Assembly (NCBI GenBank): GCA_902825775.1
Contig: CADECF010000003.1
Coordinates: 281,553 to 345,552 of the forward strand
Reading direction: 5' to 3'
Length of the DNA stretch: 64,000 nt
From: an uncultured Lysobacteraceae bacterium
GTDB lineage: Bacteria; Pseudomonadota; Gammaproteobacteria; Xanthomonadales; Xanthomonadaceae
Each line of letters begins with the position of its first letter. Position 1 is the first letter of the stretch. The translations under genes and the position numbers were made by a program. Below are positions 20,297-32,614 of the stretch, one piece after another. The notes under the pieces were generated by a model, which did no database searches, was not told the origin of the DNA, and saw only the letters and a program-made list of their open reading frames with translations.

Positions 20297-20343
20297 CCCG
20301 CTTCGGTTTTGTAGAGCGCGGCTTGCCACCTGCTTTGCTATAA

Positions 20344-20530
20344 GCCGTCATTCCGGCGAAAGCCGGGATCCAGCGCCGTCGCCCTTGTTCTGTAGAGCGG
20401 AGCTTGCTCCGCTGCCCTTGCTTCTTCGCTCCTCCCAAACTGGAACCCCTAATCAAGAGCAGCGGAGCAAGCTCCGCTCTACAGAACCGAAGCAGAGTCG
20501 CTGGATTCCCGCCTTCGCGGGAATGACGGC
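20344..20530. repeat. family D inverted repeat, middle pair of the nest
   Basis: GCCGTCATTCCGGCGAAAGC plus CGGGATCCAGCG on the left; CGCTGGATTCCCGCCTTCGC plus GGGAATGACGGC on the right. Confidence 0.85.
20391..20483. repeat. family B inverted repeat, inner pair of the nest
   Basis: TGTAGAGCGGAGCTTGCTCC then GCTGC on the left; exact complement ending CTCTACA on the right, 43 nt apart. Confidence 0.85.
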
Positions 20531-20570
20531 TTAAAGCAGCGGAGCGAGCCCCGCTCTACAAGGCCGCGGC

Positions 20571-20599
20571 TTGTGGGAATGCCGTCTCGCGGCTAGCCT
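20571..20599 (+). promoter_or_regulatory. promoter TTGTGG-17-TAGCCT, 6 nt before dapB
   Basis: TTGTGG (20571-20576), a 17-nt spacer, TAGCCT (20594-20599), GAGCGC, then ATG. No Shine-Dalgarno sequence. Candidate leaderless promoter. Confidence 0.5.
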
Positions 20600-20605
20600 G
20601 AGCGC

Positions 20606-21313
20606 ATGACCGAACCCGTGAAATTATTGATCCACGGCGCCTCCGGCCGCATGGGCCAGGCCTTGCTGCGGCTGTGCGCGGAAGGCGGGAATTGCGCCGT
20701 CGTCGGCGCGGTATCGCGCAAGGTCGGACAGCGCGTGATCGATGGCGTGCCGCAATTCGCCAGTAGCGAGCTGTCGGGCGTGCCGGCCTTCGATGTGGCG
20801 ATCGATTTCAGCCTGGCCGAAGCCTTCGACCCGATCCTGGCGCTGTGCGCCGAGCGCGGTGCGGCGCTGGTGTCCGGCACGACCGGCTTGAGCGACGCCC
20901 AACGTGCCGCGGTCGCCGATGCCGCGAGCCGCATCCCGGTGCTGTGGGCGGCCAATTTCAGCCTGGGCGTGGCGGTATTGAGCGAACTGGTGGAGCGCGC
21001 CGCTGCGGCTCTGCCGGGCTGGGACTGCGACATTGTCGAAGCGCACCACGCCGGCAAGAAAGACGCGCCTTCGGGCACTGCGCTGGCGCTGGGCGAATCC
21101 GCGGGGCAGGGCGGCGCCCTGGCGCGTTATGCCAGCCTGCGCGCCGGCGACATCGTCGGCGAGCATCTGGTCCAGTTCGCCGGCATCGGCGAGCGGATCG
21201 AACTGATCCATCGCGCCACCAATCGCGACATCTTCGCCCGCGGCGCCTTGCATGCGGCTGAGCGTCTATCCGGGCGACCGCCCGGCACCTATCGCCTCCG
21301 CGACATGTTGTAG
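20606..21313 (+). CDS. dapB: 4-hydroxy-tetrahydrodipicolinate reductase
   Basis: The 235-aa product has the nucleotide-binding start LLIHGASGRMGQALL, SGTTGLSDAQ, ANFSLGVAVL, the catalytic EAHHAGKKDAPSGTAL and HRATNRDIFARGALHAAE. It makes tetrahydrodipicolinate with NAD(P)H in the lysine/diaminopimelate pathway. Its TAG stop lies inside the first GTAG of the following family C repeat. Confidence 0.96.
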   Translation: MTEPVKLLIHGASGRMGQALLRLCAEGGNCAVVGAVSRKVGQRVIDGVPQFASSELSGVPAFDVAIDFSLAEAFDPILALCAERGAALVSGTTGLSDAQRAAVADAASRIPVLWAANFSLGVAVLSELVERAAAALPGWDCDIVEAHHAGKKDAPSGTALALGESAGQGGALARYASLRAGDIVGEHLVQFAGIGERIELIHRATNRDIFARGALHAAERLSGRPPGTYRLRDML

Positions 21314-21379
21314 CCCGGGTAAGCGCAGCGCACCCGGGGCATGCAGCATTCCCGGGTGCGTTGCGCTTACCCGGGCTAC
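21310..21379. repeat. family C inverted repeat overlapping the dapB stop
   Basis: GTAGCCCGGGTAAGCGCAGC plus GCACCCGGG and the complementary arm ending CCGGGCTAC. Bases 21311-21313 are also the dapB TAG stop. Confidence 0.85.
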
Positions 21380-21508
21380 GTGTTCGCGAAAAATCGGCTG
21401 GCGCGTCGACGCCTATCCCGGTATCATTCTCGCTCGCCTGACACCCCTGCCTCCGGACCGGTTCTGACCGCTCCGGCGGTTTCTTGCAACCCGACGTAGG
21501 CGAAGCAC

Positions 21509-22633
21509 GTGACCCAGCCCGCAATCCTTGCGCTTGAAGACGGAACGGTCTTCGAGGGCGTTTCCGTAGGCGCGCCCGGCCTTTCGGTCGGCGAGGTGGT
21601 GTTCAACACCGCCATGACCGGCTACCAGGAAATCCTCACCGATCCGTCCTACGCCCGGCAGATCGTCACGCTCACCTATCCGCACATCGGCAACACCGGC
21701 TGTACCGACCAGGACGACGAAGCCGCGCAGGCCTGGGCCGCCGGTTTGATCGTGCGCGATGTGCCGCGCCGGCCCAGCAGTTGGCGCAGCCAGGTATCGC
21801 TGCCGGAATGGCTGCAGGCGCGCGGCATCGTCGCCATCGCCGATATCGATACCCGCAAACTGACCCGCCTGCTGCGCGACCGCGGCGCGCAGAATGGTGC
21901 GCTGATGGCGGGTGAGATCAATGTCGATAAAGCCGTCGAAGCCGCCCGCAAGTTCCCGGGCCTGAAGGGCATGGACCTGGCCAAAGAGGTCAGCGTCCGC
22001 GAAGCGTATTCGTGGCGCGACGGCCAGTTGGATCTGGACAGCGATCGATTCGCCAGCGCCGAACCCAAATTCAAGGTCGTGGCCTACGATTTCGGCGTGA
22101 AGCGCAACATCCTGCGCATGCTCGCCGAGCGCGGTTGCGATGTGACCGTCGTGCCCGCGCAGACTTCCGCGGCCGACGTGCTGGCGCTGAAACCCGATGG
22201 CGTGTTTTTGTCCAACGGTCCTGGCGACCCCGAGCCTTGCGACTATGCGATCGCCGCGATCCGCGAATTCGTCGCCAAGAAAATCCCGACCTACGGCATC
22301 TGCCTGGGCCATCAGCTGCTCGGCCTGGCCGTCGGCGCCAAGACGCTGAAGATGAAATTCGGCCATCACGGCGCCAACCATCCGGTCATCGATCTGGATA
22401 CCGGCCGGGTGATGATCACTTCTCAAAACCACGGCTTCGCGGTGGACGAATCGACGCTGCCGGCCAATGCGCGGGTCACGCATCGCTCGTTGTTCGACGG
22501 CAGCAACCAGGGCATCGCCTTGACCGATGCGCCGGCTTTCAGTTTCCAGGGGCATCCGGAAGCGTCGCCGGGTCCGCACGATGTCGCACCGCTGTTCGAT
22601 CGGTTCATTGCTTCGATGAGCGACCGCAAGTGA
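21509..22633 (+). CDS. carA: carbamoyl-phosphate synthase small subunit
   Basis: The 374-aa glutaminase subunit starts at GTG 21509. It has [39 protein letters not shown], the class I glutamine amidotransferase elbow [13 protein letters not shown] (nucleophile Cys) and the catalytic [10 protein letters not shown]. It supplies ammonia to CarB for pyrimidine and arginine synthesis. carA and carB are separated here by a repeat and a small gene. Confidence 0.97.
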   Translation: MTQPAILALEDGTVFEGVSVGAPGLSVGEVVFNTAMTGYQEILTDPSYARQIVTLTYPHIGNTGCTDQDDEAAQAWAAGLIVRDVPRRPSSWRSQVSLPEWLQARGIVAIADIDTRKLTRLLRDRGAQNGALMAGEINVDKAVEAARKFPGLKGMDLAKEVSVREAYSWRDGQLDLDSDRFASAEPKFKVVAYDFGVKRNILRMLAERGCDVTVVPAQTSAADVLALKPDGVFLSNGPGDPEPCDYAIAAIREFVAKKIPTYGICLGHQLLGLAVGAKTLKMKFGHHGANHPVIDLDTGRVMITSQNHGFAVDESTLPANARVTHRSLFDGSNQGIALTDAPAFSFQGHPEASPGPHDVAPLFDRFIASMSDRK

Positions 22634-22684
22634 AGCCGGAGCGCCGTCATTGGTTATCGAAAGCGGCGAAGCGCTTTGCTTTTA

Positions 22685-22787
22685 GCCGTCATTCCCGCGA
22701 AGGCGGGAATCCAGTGACTTTGCTCTCCGGACGCACCGCGGCGACTGCACGAAAGTCGCTGGATTCCCGCCTTCGCGGGAATGACGC
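22685..22787. repeat. family D inverted repeat between carA and the small gene
   Basis: GCCGTCATTCCCGCGAAGGC then GGGAATCCAG, and the complement ending GGGAATGACGC. This type of repeat is widespread in proteobacteria. Confidence 0.85.
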
Positions 22788-22788
22788 C

Positions 22789-23208
22789 GTGAGGAAACGG
22801 TGGTTTCGTCGACTTGCTGCCATCTGCGCACTGCTGGCGACTTACCCGGCGTTCGTCTTCGCCACCGTCTACGCGCACTGGTTCGCCGCCGATCTGCCCG
22901 GCGGCCGCAACGGCCCGGCCGACGCCTACCGCCATGCGTTGGCGAGCGCCACCGTCGCCTACACCGCAACGCCGCGCTGGGTCGATTGGGTCACCGCGAT
23001 CATGGAACGCGGCGGCGACGGCAATTCCAGCCGCGCGATGGATGCGCACAACAATCGGATCGGCGCGGCGATCGGTGCGCGCGCCGAAAGTTGGAACCAG
23101 ATGCAGGCCGCCGTGCTGACCGCGATACGCGACGGCCGCATAGACGCCGCCGAAAAAGACCGCATTACCTGGCTGCCGCCCGAGCGGTGGCAGAACCGCC
23201 TTTACTGA
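22789..23208 (+). CDS. DUF6973-like small exported or membrane protein
   Basis: GTG 22789 opens a 139-aa frame directly after the repeat; translation further upstream reads the repeat as SRHSREGGNP and is not a gene. An N-terminal hydrophobic helix (LAAICALLATYPAFVFATVYAHW, positions about 9-31) is followed by NGPADAYRHALASATVAY and later MDAHNNRIGAAIG. This RHA...MDxHNN pattern recalls DUF6973 proteins, possibly a metal-dependent fold. Function unknown. It sits between carA and carB. Confidence 0.6.
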   Translation: MRKRWFRRLAAICALLATYPAFVFATVYAHWFAADLPGGRNGPADAYRHALASATVAYTATPRWVDWVTAIMERGGDGNSSRAMDAHNNRIGAAIGARAESWNQMQAAVLTAIRDGRIDAAEKDRITWLPPERWQNRLY

Positions 23209-23230
23209 ATAAGTCGTACCGAGAGCCAAA

Positions 23231-26490
<3,260 letters not shown>

Positions 26491-26494
<4 letters not shown>

Positions 26495-26967
26495 GGGCGC
26501 CGCTGACCACCCAAGGCGCGCAACGCCTGCGCGCCGAGCTGGAAGAACTGAAGTCGGTCAAGCGGCCGGCGGTGATCGCTGCGATCGCGGAGGCGCGTGC
26601 GCACGGCGACCTGAAGGAGAACGCCGAGTACCACGCGGCGCGCGACCAGCAGAGCTTCATCGAAGGACGCATCAAACAACTGGAATCCGAGTTGTCGCAC
26701 GCGCAGGTGATCGACATCGCCACGCTCAATGCCGGTTCCAAGATCGTGTTCGGCGCCAGCGTGATGCTGGCCGACGTCGAAACCGACGAAGAACGCCGCT
26801 ACCAGATCGTCGGCGACCTCGAAGCGGACATCAAACACGGCCTGATCGCGATTTCTTCGCCGGTGGCCCGTGCGCTGATCGGCAAACACGAAGGCGACAG
26901 CGTCGTCATCGAAGCGCCTGGCGGCACGCGCGAGTACGAAATCGTGGGAGTGAGCTACCCGTCATGA
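26491..26967 (+). CDS. greA: transcription elongation factor GreA
   Basis: The 158-aa protein starts within the carB stop (ATGA). It has the N-terminal coiled coil [38 protein letters not shown] with the acidic tip, and the C-terminal FKBP-like part [28 protein letters not shown]. It restarts backtracked RNA polymerase by stimulating RNA cleavage. Overlap on both sides implies a carB-greA-hypothetical operon. Confidence 0.96.
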
Positions 26968-27548
26968 ACGCATCGCTACGCATACTGCTGTGTGCCCTGG
27001 CGCTCTGCTGCGCCGGCTCCGTCGCGGCGGCCGAGCGCGCCGATTGCGCCGCAATCGCCGCTGCGGCCGATGGCGAACCGGATTTCCGCCCGCCGTTGCA
27101 GGCCAAAGTCACGGGCGAGGGCAGGCTGCATTTCCACGACGCGCCGTCGGCGGCCTGCAAGCGGAAAATATTCGTCATTCCGGGCGATGCCCTCACCGTC
27201 TACAAGCCGTATCAGGGCTGGATGCAGGTGATGTACGTCAGCCGCGCCGGCAAGGATTTCACCGGCTGGGTCGAGGAGAAGCGGCTGGCGATCGACGGTG
27301 CCTACGGCCAGGATCCTTCTGCTGCGGATTTGCCGAAGGACGTAGCCGCTTTCATCGGCCGTCGCGACGAATGCGAGCATTTTCTGGGCGAAGAACCGTA
27401 CGACGCCGAACGCCGCGAATATCTGGCCAAGACCGTGCGCGAACTGTGCACCGGCAGCAACGAAGAACTGGCGGCCTTGCGCAGCAAGTATCGGGACAAC
27501 GAAGCCGTCATCCGAGCCTTGTCCGTCTACGAGCACATCGCCGAATGA
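26964..27548 (+). CDS. exported protein with SH3-like segment, unknown function
   Basis: The 194-aa product starts in an ATGA overlap with greA. A signal peptide ([19 protein letters not shown]) ends near residue 23. The segment [33 protein letters not shown] looks like a bacterial SH3 domain, and two later Cys (DECEHF, LCTG) may pair. It is followed closely by rpfE. I cannot assign a function. Confidence 0.65.
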   Translation: MNASLRILLCALALCCAGSVAAAERADCAAIAAAADGEPDFRPPLQAKVTGEGRLHFHDAPSAACKRKIFVIPGDALTVYKPYQGWMQVMYVSRAGKDFTGWVEEKRLAIDGAYGQDPSAADLPKDVAAFIGRRDECEHFLGEEPYDAERREYLAKTVRELCTGSNEELAALRSKYRDNEAVIRALSVYEHIAE

Positions 27549-27562
27549 GAATGGGCTGACGC

Positions 27563-28510
27563 ATGGCGCGGGCCACCTTCCTGTTGCCCGCTGCCGAACG
27601 TTTCGGCGGTCAGCGCCTGTCCGCCGCCGCGGCCGTCGCACTCGGACGCGCCGACCGCGCGGCCGCGACGGAAGTCGGCAGGCGCGAGCAACTGCGGCGG
27701 CATTTCAGCCTGCCGGCCGGCACCTGGCCCATCGCCGCGCTTTCCCGCCAGGCCGATGCAGGCGACGCCGGCACTGACGCCTGGTTGCGCGCCGATCCCG
27801 TCTACATGCGTCCGGACATCAACGGCGTGCGGCTGATGGCGCACGGCGCGACGATGGCGATGGCGCAAGCGGATAGCGATGCGTTGTTGCCTGCGTTGAA
27901 ACCGTTGTTCGGCGATGCGGGCTTCGCTTTGGACGCGCCGGAGCCGTCGCGCTGGTATCTGCGCTTGTCGCGCGAAACGAAAATTCCGGTCTTCGCCGAT
28001 CCTGGCGATGCGTTGGGCGACGATGTCTTCGAGCATGCCGACCTGGGTCCGGAAGGCCGCCGCTGGCGCGCCCTGCAGAGCGAAACCCAGGTGCTGCTGC
28101 ACAACCATCCGTGGAACGCCGCACGCGTTGCGCAGGGAAAACCGCCGGTGAATTCGCTGTGGTTTTGGGGCGGCGGCAGCTTGCCTGTTGCGCAAAGCCA
28201 GCAAGCCGCTCCGCATACGATCGCATTCGCCTCCGATCCTACCGTGCACGCATTGGCCGCGTCGACATCCGCCGCGCTGGCGCTGCCGCCCGCATATCCG
28301 AGTGCTTCGACCGACGCCTTGTTCGATCTCGTCGCGACGCGCGACCTGGCCGTGCTCGACGGCCGCTGGCTGCAGCCCGCACTCGATGCGTTGCGGCGCG
28401 GCGATATCGACCGACTGCAGTTGGATTGCGAGGACGGCCGTATTTTCGATTTCCGGCGCAACCAACGCTGGCGCTTCTGGCGTAAGCCGCTGCAGCGCTT
28501 GAGCGAATGA
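27563..28510 (+). CDS. rpfE: RpfE-like regulatory-locus protein
   Basis: This 315-aa cytoplasmic protein is identified by position and pattern: it lies between greA and recJ, where rpfE occurs in Xanthomonas, and contains ADPVYMRPDINGVRLMAHG, ETQVLLHNHPWN and SLWFWGGGSLP, typical of that family (sometimes annotated as phosphoglycerate-mutase-like). Its biochemical activity is unknown. It overlaps recJ by ATGA. Confidence 0.8.
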   Translation: MARATFLLPAAERFGGQRLSAAAAVALGRADRAAATEVGRREQLRRHFSLPAGTWPIAALSRQADAGDAGTDAWLRADPVYMRPDINGVRLMAHGATMAMAQADSDALLPALKPLFGDAGFALDAPEPSRWYLRLSRETKIPVFADPGDALGDDVFEHADLGPEGRRWRALQSETQVLLHNHPWNAARVAQGKPPVNSLWFWGGGSLPVAQSQQAAPHTIAFASDPTVHALAASTSAALALPPAYPSASTDALFDLVATRDLAVLDGRWLQPALDALRRGDIDRLQLDCEDGRIFDFRRNQRWRFWRKPLQRLSE

Positions 28511-30219
28511 TCCAGCGCACGATCCACCGCAGGGAATGCGAGATCGGCGAAGGCTGGCCCGACAGCGTGCCGCTGCTGCTGCGCCGCATCTACGCCGCGC
28601 GCGGCGCGCACGATCCGCAGCAAGCGCAGCCGCGCCTGGCGCACCTGTTGCCGCCGGACGCGCTGGGCGGCCTCGACCGGGCCACCAAGCTGCTGGCCGA
28701 AGCGATCGCGCATGGCCGCCATATCGTAGTGGTGGGCGATTTCGATTGCGACGGCGCCACCGCCTGCGCAGTCGGCGTGCGCGGCTTGCGCATGCTCGGC
28801 GCCGGACAAGTGTCGTACGCGGTTCCCAACCGGGTCGTGCATGGGTATGGCCTGTCGCCGGCGTTGGTCGATGAACTCGCGGCGTTACGGCCCGACTTGC
28901 TGGTCACCGTCGATCACGGCATCGCCTGCCACGCAGGCATCGCGGCGGCCAAGGCCCGCGGCTGGCAGGTATTGGTGACCGATCACCATCTTCCCGGCGA
29001 TCGGCTCCCGCCGGCGGATGCGATCGTCAATCCCAACCTGCGCGGCGACGCGTTTCCGAGCAAGATGCTGGCCGGCGTCGGCGTCGTTTTTTACGTGCTG
29101 CTCGCGCTCAGGCGCCATCTGCGCGAAACGGGCGCATTGGCGGGCGGCGAACCCGATCTCACCGTACTGCTCGATTTGGTCGCTGTCGGTACAGTCGCCG
29201 ATCTGGTGCCGTTGGATACCAACAATCGCGCCTTGGTGGCCGCCGGACTGCGGCGTTTGCGCGCAGGGCAAGGTTGCGCGGGCTTGCGCGCTTTGATCGA
29301 AGTGTCCGGCCGCCATGCGCCGCAGCTGACCGCCGCCGACATCGGTTATGCGCTGGCGCCGCGCATCAACGCAGCCGGTAGGCTCGAAGATATGGCGCTC
29401 GGCATCGAATGCCTGCTCACCGACGATGCGAAACAGGCGCGCGATCTCGCCGACATCCTGCAGGGCATCAACGCCGAACGCCGCGGCCTGCAGCAGCAGA
29501 TGGTGGACGATGCCGAAGCCTTGCTGGTCAAGGCCGGCATCGTCGATGCGGCATTGCCGCCGGCGCTGTGCCTGTTCGATGCGGAATGGCACCCGGGCGT
29601 GGTGGGCCTGGTCGCATCCAAACTGAAAGAACGCACGCATCGCCCGACGATCGCGTTCGCGCCGGCCGAGCCGGACAGCGATCTGCTGCGCGGTTCGGCA
29701 CGTTCCATTCCCGGCTTCCATATCCGCGATGCATTGGCGGCGGTGGATGTCGCGCATCCCGGCCTCATCGAAAAATTCGGCGGACATGCGATGGCTGCGG
29801 GCCTGGCGCTCTCGCGCGAGGCTTTGCCGGCGTTCTCGGCGGCGTTTCGCGCGCATGCCGAAGCCTCGCTCGATCCTTCGCTGCTGTTGTCGGTATTGCT
29901 GAGCGACGGCGCGCTCGACATGGCCGATTTCAACCGGGCCACCGCAGAGTCGCTGCGCGACGGCGGGCCCTGGGGGCAGGGCTATCCGGAACCGCTGTTC
30001 GACGGCGAATTCGAAGTGCTGTCCTGGCGCATCGTCGGCGAACGGCATTTGAAGCTCGAGCTCGGTTGCGGGCCGCTACGGCTCAATGCCATCCATTTCG
30101 GCGGCTGGAACGACGAACCGCCGCCGCCGCGGCTGCGTTTGGCTTACCGTCTCGCAACGGACGACTATCGCGGCGGCCAAGCCATCCAACTCATCGTCGA
30201 GCACCGCGAACCCTTGTAG
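28507..30219 (+). CDS. recJ: single-stranded-DNA exonuclease RecJ
   Basis: The 570-aa nuclease has DHH-family motifs: VVGDFDCDGATACAVG (motif I), TVDHGIACHAG, VTDHHLPGD (motif III), LLDLVAVGTVADLVPL (motif IV) and the DHHA1 segment with EKFGGHAMAAGLAL. It degrades ssDNA 5' to 3' in recombination and mismatch repair. The TAG stop is part of the following repeat. Confidence 0.96.
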   Translation: MIQRTIHRRECEIGEGWPDSVPLLLRRIYAARGAHDPQQAQPRLAHLLPPDALGGLDRATKLLAEAIAHGRHIVVVGDFDCDGATACAVGVRGLRMLGAGQVSYAVPNRVVHGYGLSPALVDELAALRPDLLVTVDHGIACHAGIAAAKARGWQVLVTDHHLPGDRLPPADAIVNPNLRGDAFPSKMLAGVGVVFYVLLALRRHLRETGALAGGEPDLTVLLDLVAVGTVADLVPLDTNNRALVAAGLRRLRAGQGCAGLRALIEVSGRHAPQLTAADIGYALAPRINAAGRLEDMALGIECLLTDDAKQARDLADILQGINAERRGLQQQMVDDAEALLVKAGIVDAALPPALCLFDAEWHPGVVGLVASKLKERTHRPTIAFAPAEPDSDLLRGSARSIPGFHIRDALAAVDVAHPGLIEKFGGHAMAAGLALSREALPAFSAAFRAHAEASLDPSLLLSVLLSDGALDMADFNRATAESLRDGGPWGQGYPEPLFDGEFEVLSWRIVGERHLKLELGCGPLRLNAIHFGGWNDEPPPPRLRLAYRLATDDYRGGQAIQLIVEHREPL

Positions 30220-30370
30220 AGCGGGGCTTGCCCCGCTGCTCTTGCATTTCGTGGGAGCGGCTTCAGCCGCGAGCTCTTGATGTCGCTTTTGCTGCGATTG
30301 GAAAAGCTCGCGGCTGAAGCCGCTCCCACAAGAGCCATTGCGAAAGCAGCGGAGCAAGCTCCGCTCTACA
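30215..30370. repeat. family B outer repeat enclosing a family A repeat
   Basis: TGTAGAGCGGGGCTTGCCCC then GCTGCTCTTG on the left and GCAGCGGAGCAAGCTCCGC then TCTACA on the right. Bases 30217-30219 are the recJ stop. Confidence 0.8.
30248..30331. repeat. family A inner inverted repeat
   Basis: TTCGTGGGAGCGGCTTCAGC plus CGCGAGCTCTT and the complement ending GCTCCCACAA, wholly inside the family B pair. Confidence 0.85.
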
Positions 30371-30382
30371 GAGCCGGCAACG

Positions 30383-31591
30383 CTAGGCGGCGGTTTGGAC
30401 GATGCCGTCGATCGCTGCCTTCCGGCCTGCGCGTTTCAGCCCGAACAAGGGCCGCAACACGCCGACGCGGCGGATCACGAACTCGTGCAGCAGCAGGCAA
30501 CCGGCGATCGTGCCGCCGAGCACCAGCAAAGGTTCGACGGCCGGACCCAAGCGCAGCGGAATCAGCACGAAGGCCAGCGGCACGATCAGGCTCTGGTGCA
30601 GGATGTACCAGGGATAGACCGCTTCGGTCGCATACGGCAGCCAGCGGAACGGACGGTTGAGCAGCGCATAACCCCAGCCGAAGATCGCCAGCAGCGCGGA
30701 CCAGGTGTACAGGGCGCGCGCAGCGCGTTCGATGCCGTACCACGGCACCAGCAGCGCCCAGTCGGCGATCTGCTTGCCTTCGAACAGGATCCCCAACGCA
30801 CGCAGCGACAACTCGACGCAGATCGACGCCGCAGCCACCGCCAGCAGCGGCCAACGCAGGCGCCGCAATGCATCCCAGATACCCTGGCTGCGCGCCATCA
30901 GATAGCCGAGCATGAAGACGGTGAAGAATTCCGCATGCAGATACCAATCGTCGAACAACGCATGCGTTTCCGGGAAGCGCGGCTTGAGCCACATCAAATA
31001 GGCGAACAGCGCCGCGGCGGGCAGCAGCAGTCGCCACAGGCGGTCGCGTGCGCCCAGCCAGGCCTGCAGGCGCTGCCCGGTGCGCGAAGCCAGCGCGGGC
31101 TGCAACGCGATCGCGATCATCGTGTAAATCCAGAGATAGGCCAGATACCACAGATGGTTCCAGGTGACGCCGAAGTCGGCGCCCGTCCAACCGCCTTCCG
31201 GCCACGGCCGCAGTTGCAGGTAGCGCGCCATGAAAGCGAAGTAGCCGGGTTCGATGGCGCCATTCGCCCGGGCCTCGCAATAGGCCTGCACGGACACCAC
31301 GAACAGCATCCCGAACGCCAGCGGCAGCAACAGCCGCCAGGTCCGCGTCAGCGCGAACCGCAGCGGCGCGCGCGCGGGCCGCCACAACGCGATCGCCATG
31401 CCCGAGATCATGAACAACAGCGGCATGCGCCAGCGGTTGAGCACGATCATCGGCCATTGCAGCCATTCGGCCTGGTAAGGGCTCTTGATGTGGAAGCCCC
31501 AGTCGTACACGTAGACCATGCCGACGTGGTAGAGGATCAGCAGCCCGAAAGCGATCACGCGCAAGGCGTCGAGGTCGTGGCGGCGGGTCAT
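30383..31591 (-). CDS. acyltransferase-3 family membrane protein
   Basis: The 402-aa integral membrane protein begins RRHDLDALRVIAFGLLILYHVGMVYV, the His-containing motif of acyltransferase family 3, followed by RWRMPLLFMISGMA and about ten hydrophobic helices. Near the C-terminus is ATEAVYPWYILHQSLIVPLAF. Relatives O-acylate glycans or periplasmic glucans; the substrate is not evident. It is convergent with recJ and interrupts the recJ-rpfD neighbourhood. Confidence 0.85.
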   Translation of the reverse strand: MTRRHDLDALRVIAFGLLILYHVGMVYVYDWGFHIKSPYQAEWLQWPMIVLNRWRMPLLFMISGMAIALWRPARAPLRFALTRTWRLLLPLAFGMLFVVSVQAYCEARANGAIEPGYFAFMARYLQLRPWPEGGWTGADFGVTWNHLWYLAYLWIYTMIAIALQPALASRTGQRLQAWLGARDRLWRLLLPAAALFAYLMWLKPRFPETHALFDDWYLHAEFFTVFMLGYLMARSQGIWDALRRLRWPLLAVAAASICVELSLRALGILFEGKQIADWALLVPWYGIERAARALYTWSALLAIFGWGYALLNRPFRWLPYATEAVYPWYILHQSLIVPLAFVLIPLRLGPAVEPLLVLGGTIAGCLLLHEFVIRRVGVLRPLFGLKRAGRKAAIDGIVQTAA

Positions 31592-31731
31592 GTGCGGTTC
31601 CGATCGTTTTGACGGATCGATTAGCGCATCCGATCCAAGCCATCGCCAGCGCCAAGGGATGCCGTTCCGGCCGGCAGGGACGAACGGCGGAGGGCAGGGA
31701 CGGGCAGCGACGGTCCCACGGCACGCTCGCC

Positions 31732-31737
31732 TAGAAT
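31732..31737 (+). promoter_or_regulatory. -10 TAGAAT exactly 6 nt before rpfD-like ATG
   Basis: TAGAAT, GCGCGG, ATG. There is no Shine-Dalgarno sequence. The identical TAGAAT-6 nt arrangement recurs at rarA. Confidence 0.45.
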
Positions 31738-31743
31738 GCGCGG

Positions 31744-32607
31744 ATGAACCATGCCTCCGGCTCCGCCCATCAGCGTTTCCTCCCGTGGCGCCGGACTTTC
31801 GAGGTCGGTTACTGGTTGGTGCTGACGCTGATCAACGCCGTCGCCAACAGCATTACCGTGCTGATGGATATCCGGCGCGAGGGCCTGGATTTCGCCACTT
31901 GGGAACCGGTGATCTGGGAAGCGTCCAGCGGCCTGATCTGGCTGGCGTTGGTGCTGCCGATCGTCTGGTTCACTAGACGCTATCCCTTGCACTGGGACAC
32001 CTGGCGCCGGCAATTGCCCTGGTATCTGCTGGCCAGCGTGGCGGTCTCGGCGGCCCACGTGGTGGGGATGGTGGGATTGCGGATCGTGGCCTACCGCATC
32101 CAAGGCAGCGAGTACGATTTCGGCGATTGGGGCCGTCAGTTCCTCTACGAATACCTGAAGGACGCGCGCACCTTCGCCGGCATGGTGCTGATGATCGAGA
32201 CGTATCGCTTCTTGCTGCGGCGCTGGCAGGGCGAGGCCAGCCTGCTCGCCGCACCCGATGAAGGCCCGCCGCTGGAATCCGTAGAGCGGCCCGAACGCTT
32301 CCTGGTGCGCAAACTGGGCCGGGAATTCCTCGTCGCGGCCAACGACATCGAATGGCTGCAGGCGGCCAGCAACTACGTCAACCTGCGCGTCCGCGGCCAC
32401 GATTATCCGTTGCGCAGCACGATCGCGGGCATCGAGGGCAAACTCGATCCGCGCCTATTCGCACGCATCCACCGCAGCTACATCGTCAACCTGGGCCAGG
32501 TCGCCTCGATCGAACCGCTGGACAGCGGCGACGCCCGCGTCCATCTGAAGGACGGCAGCCAGTTGCCGTGCAGCCGCAGGTACCGGGACGCCCTCAAGCC
32601 GCGATAA
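31744..32607 (+). CDS. rpfD: membrane-anchored LytTR-domain regulator (RpfD-like)
   Basis: The 287-aa protein has four predicted membrane helices in the first 160 residues (starting near 21, 58, 89 and 141). The C-terminal LytTR DNA-binding domain covers about residues 187-285: FLVAANDIEWLQAASNYVNLR, YPLRSTIAGIEGKL, FARIHRSYIVNLGQVASIEP and CSRRYRDALK. Its place before prfB and after recJ matches rpfD of Xanthomonas. It probably binds promoter direct repeats in response to a membrane signal. Confidence 0.8.
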   Translation: MNHASGSAHQRFLPWRRTFEVGYWLVLTLINAVANSITVLMDIRREGLDFATWEPVIWEASSGLIWLALVLPIVWFTRRYPLHWDTWRRQLPWYLLASVAVSAAHVVGMVGLRIVAYRIQGSEYDFGDWGRQFLYEYLKDARTFAGMVLMIETYRFLLRRWQGEASLLAAPDEGPPLESVERPERFLVRKLGREFLVAANDIEWLQAASNYVNLRVRGHDYPLRSTIAGIEGKLDPRLFARIHRSYIVNLGQVASIEPLDSGDARVHLKDGSQLPCSRRYRDALKPR

Positions 32608-32614
32608 GCGGCTT

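Larger units (their letters stand above)
20310..20560. repeat. family B inverted repeat, outer pair of a triple nest
   Basis: Left arm TGTAGAGCGCGGCTTGCC (degenerate) and right arm GCAGCGGAGCGAGCCCCGC then TCTACA. It encloses a family D pair which encloses another family B pair. Confidence 0.75.

Noticed and set aside
20310-20560. CRISPR-like array
   Set aside because: The units are inverted, not direct, repeats with unequal spacing, and no cas genes are present.
22012-22788. Long upstream extension of the DUF6973-like frame
   Set aside because: It reads carA in a shadow frame and then a family D repeat (SRHSREGGNP, SLDSRLRGND), so the gene is taken from GTG 22789.
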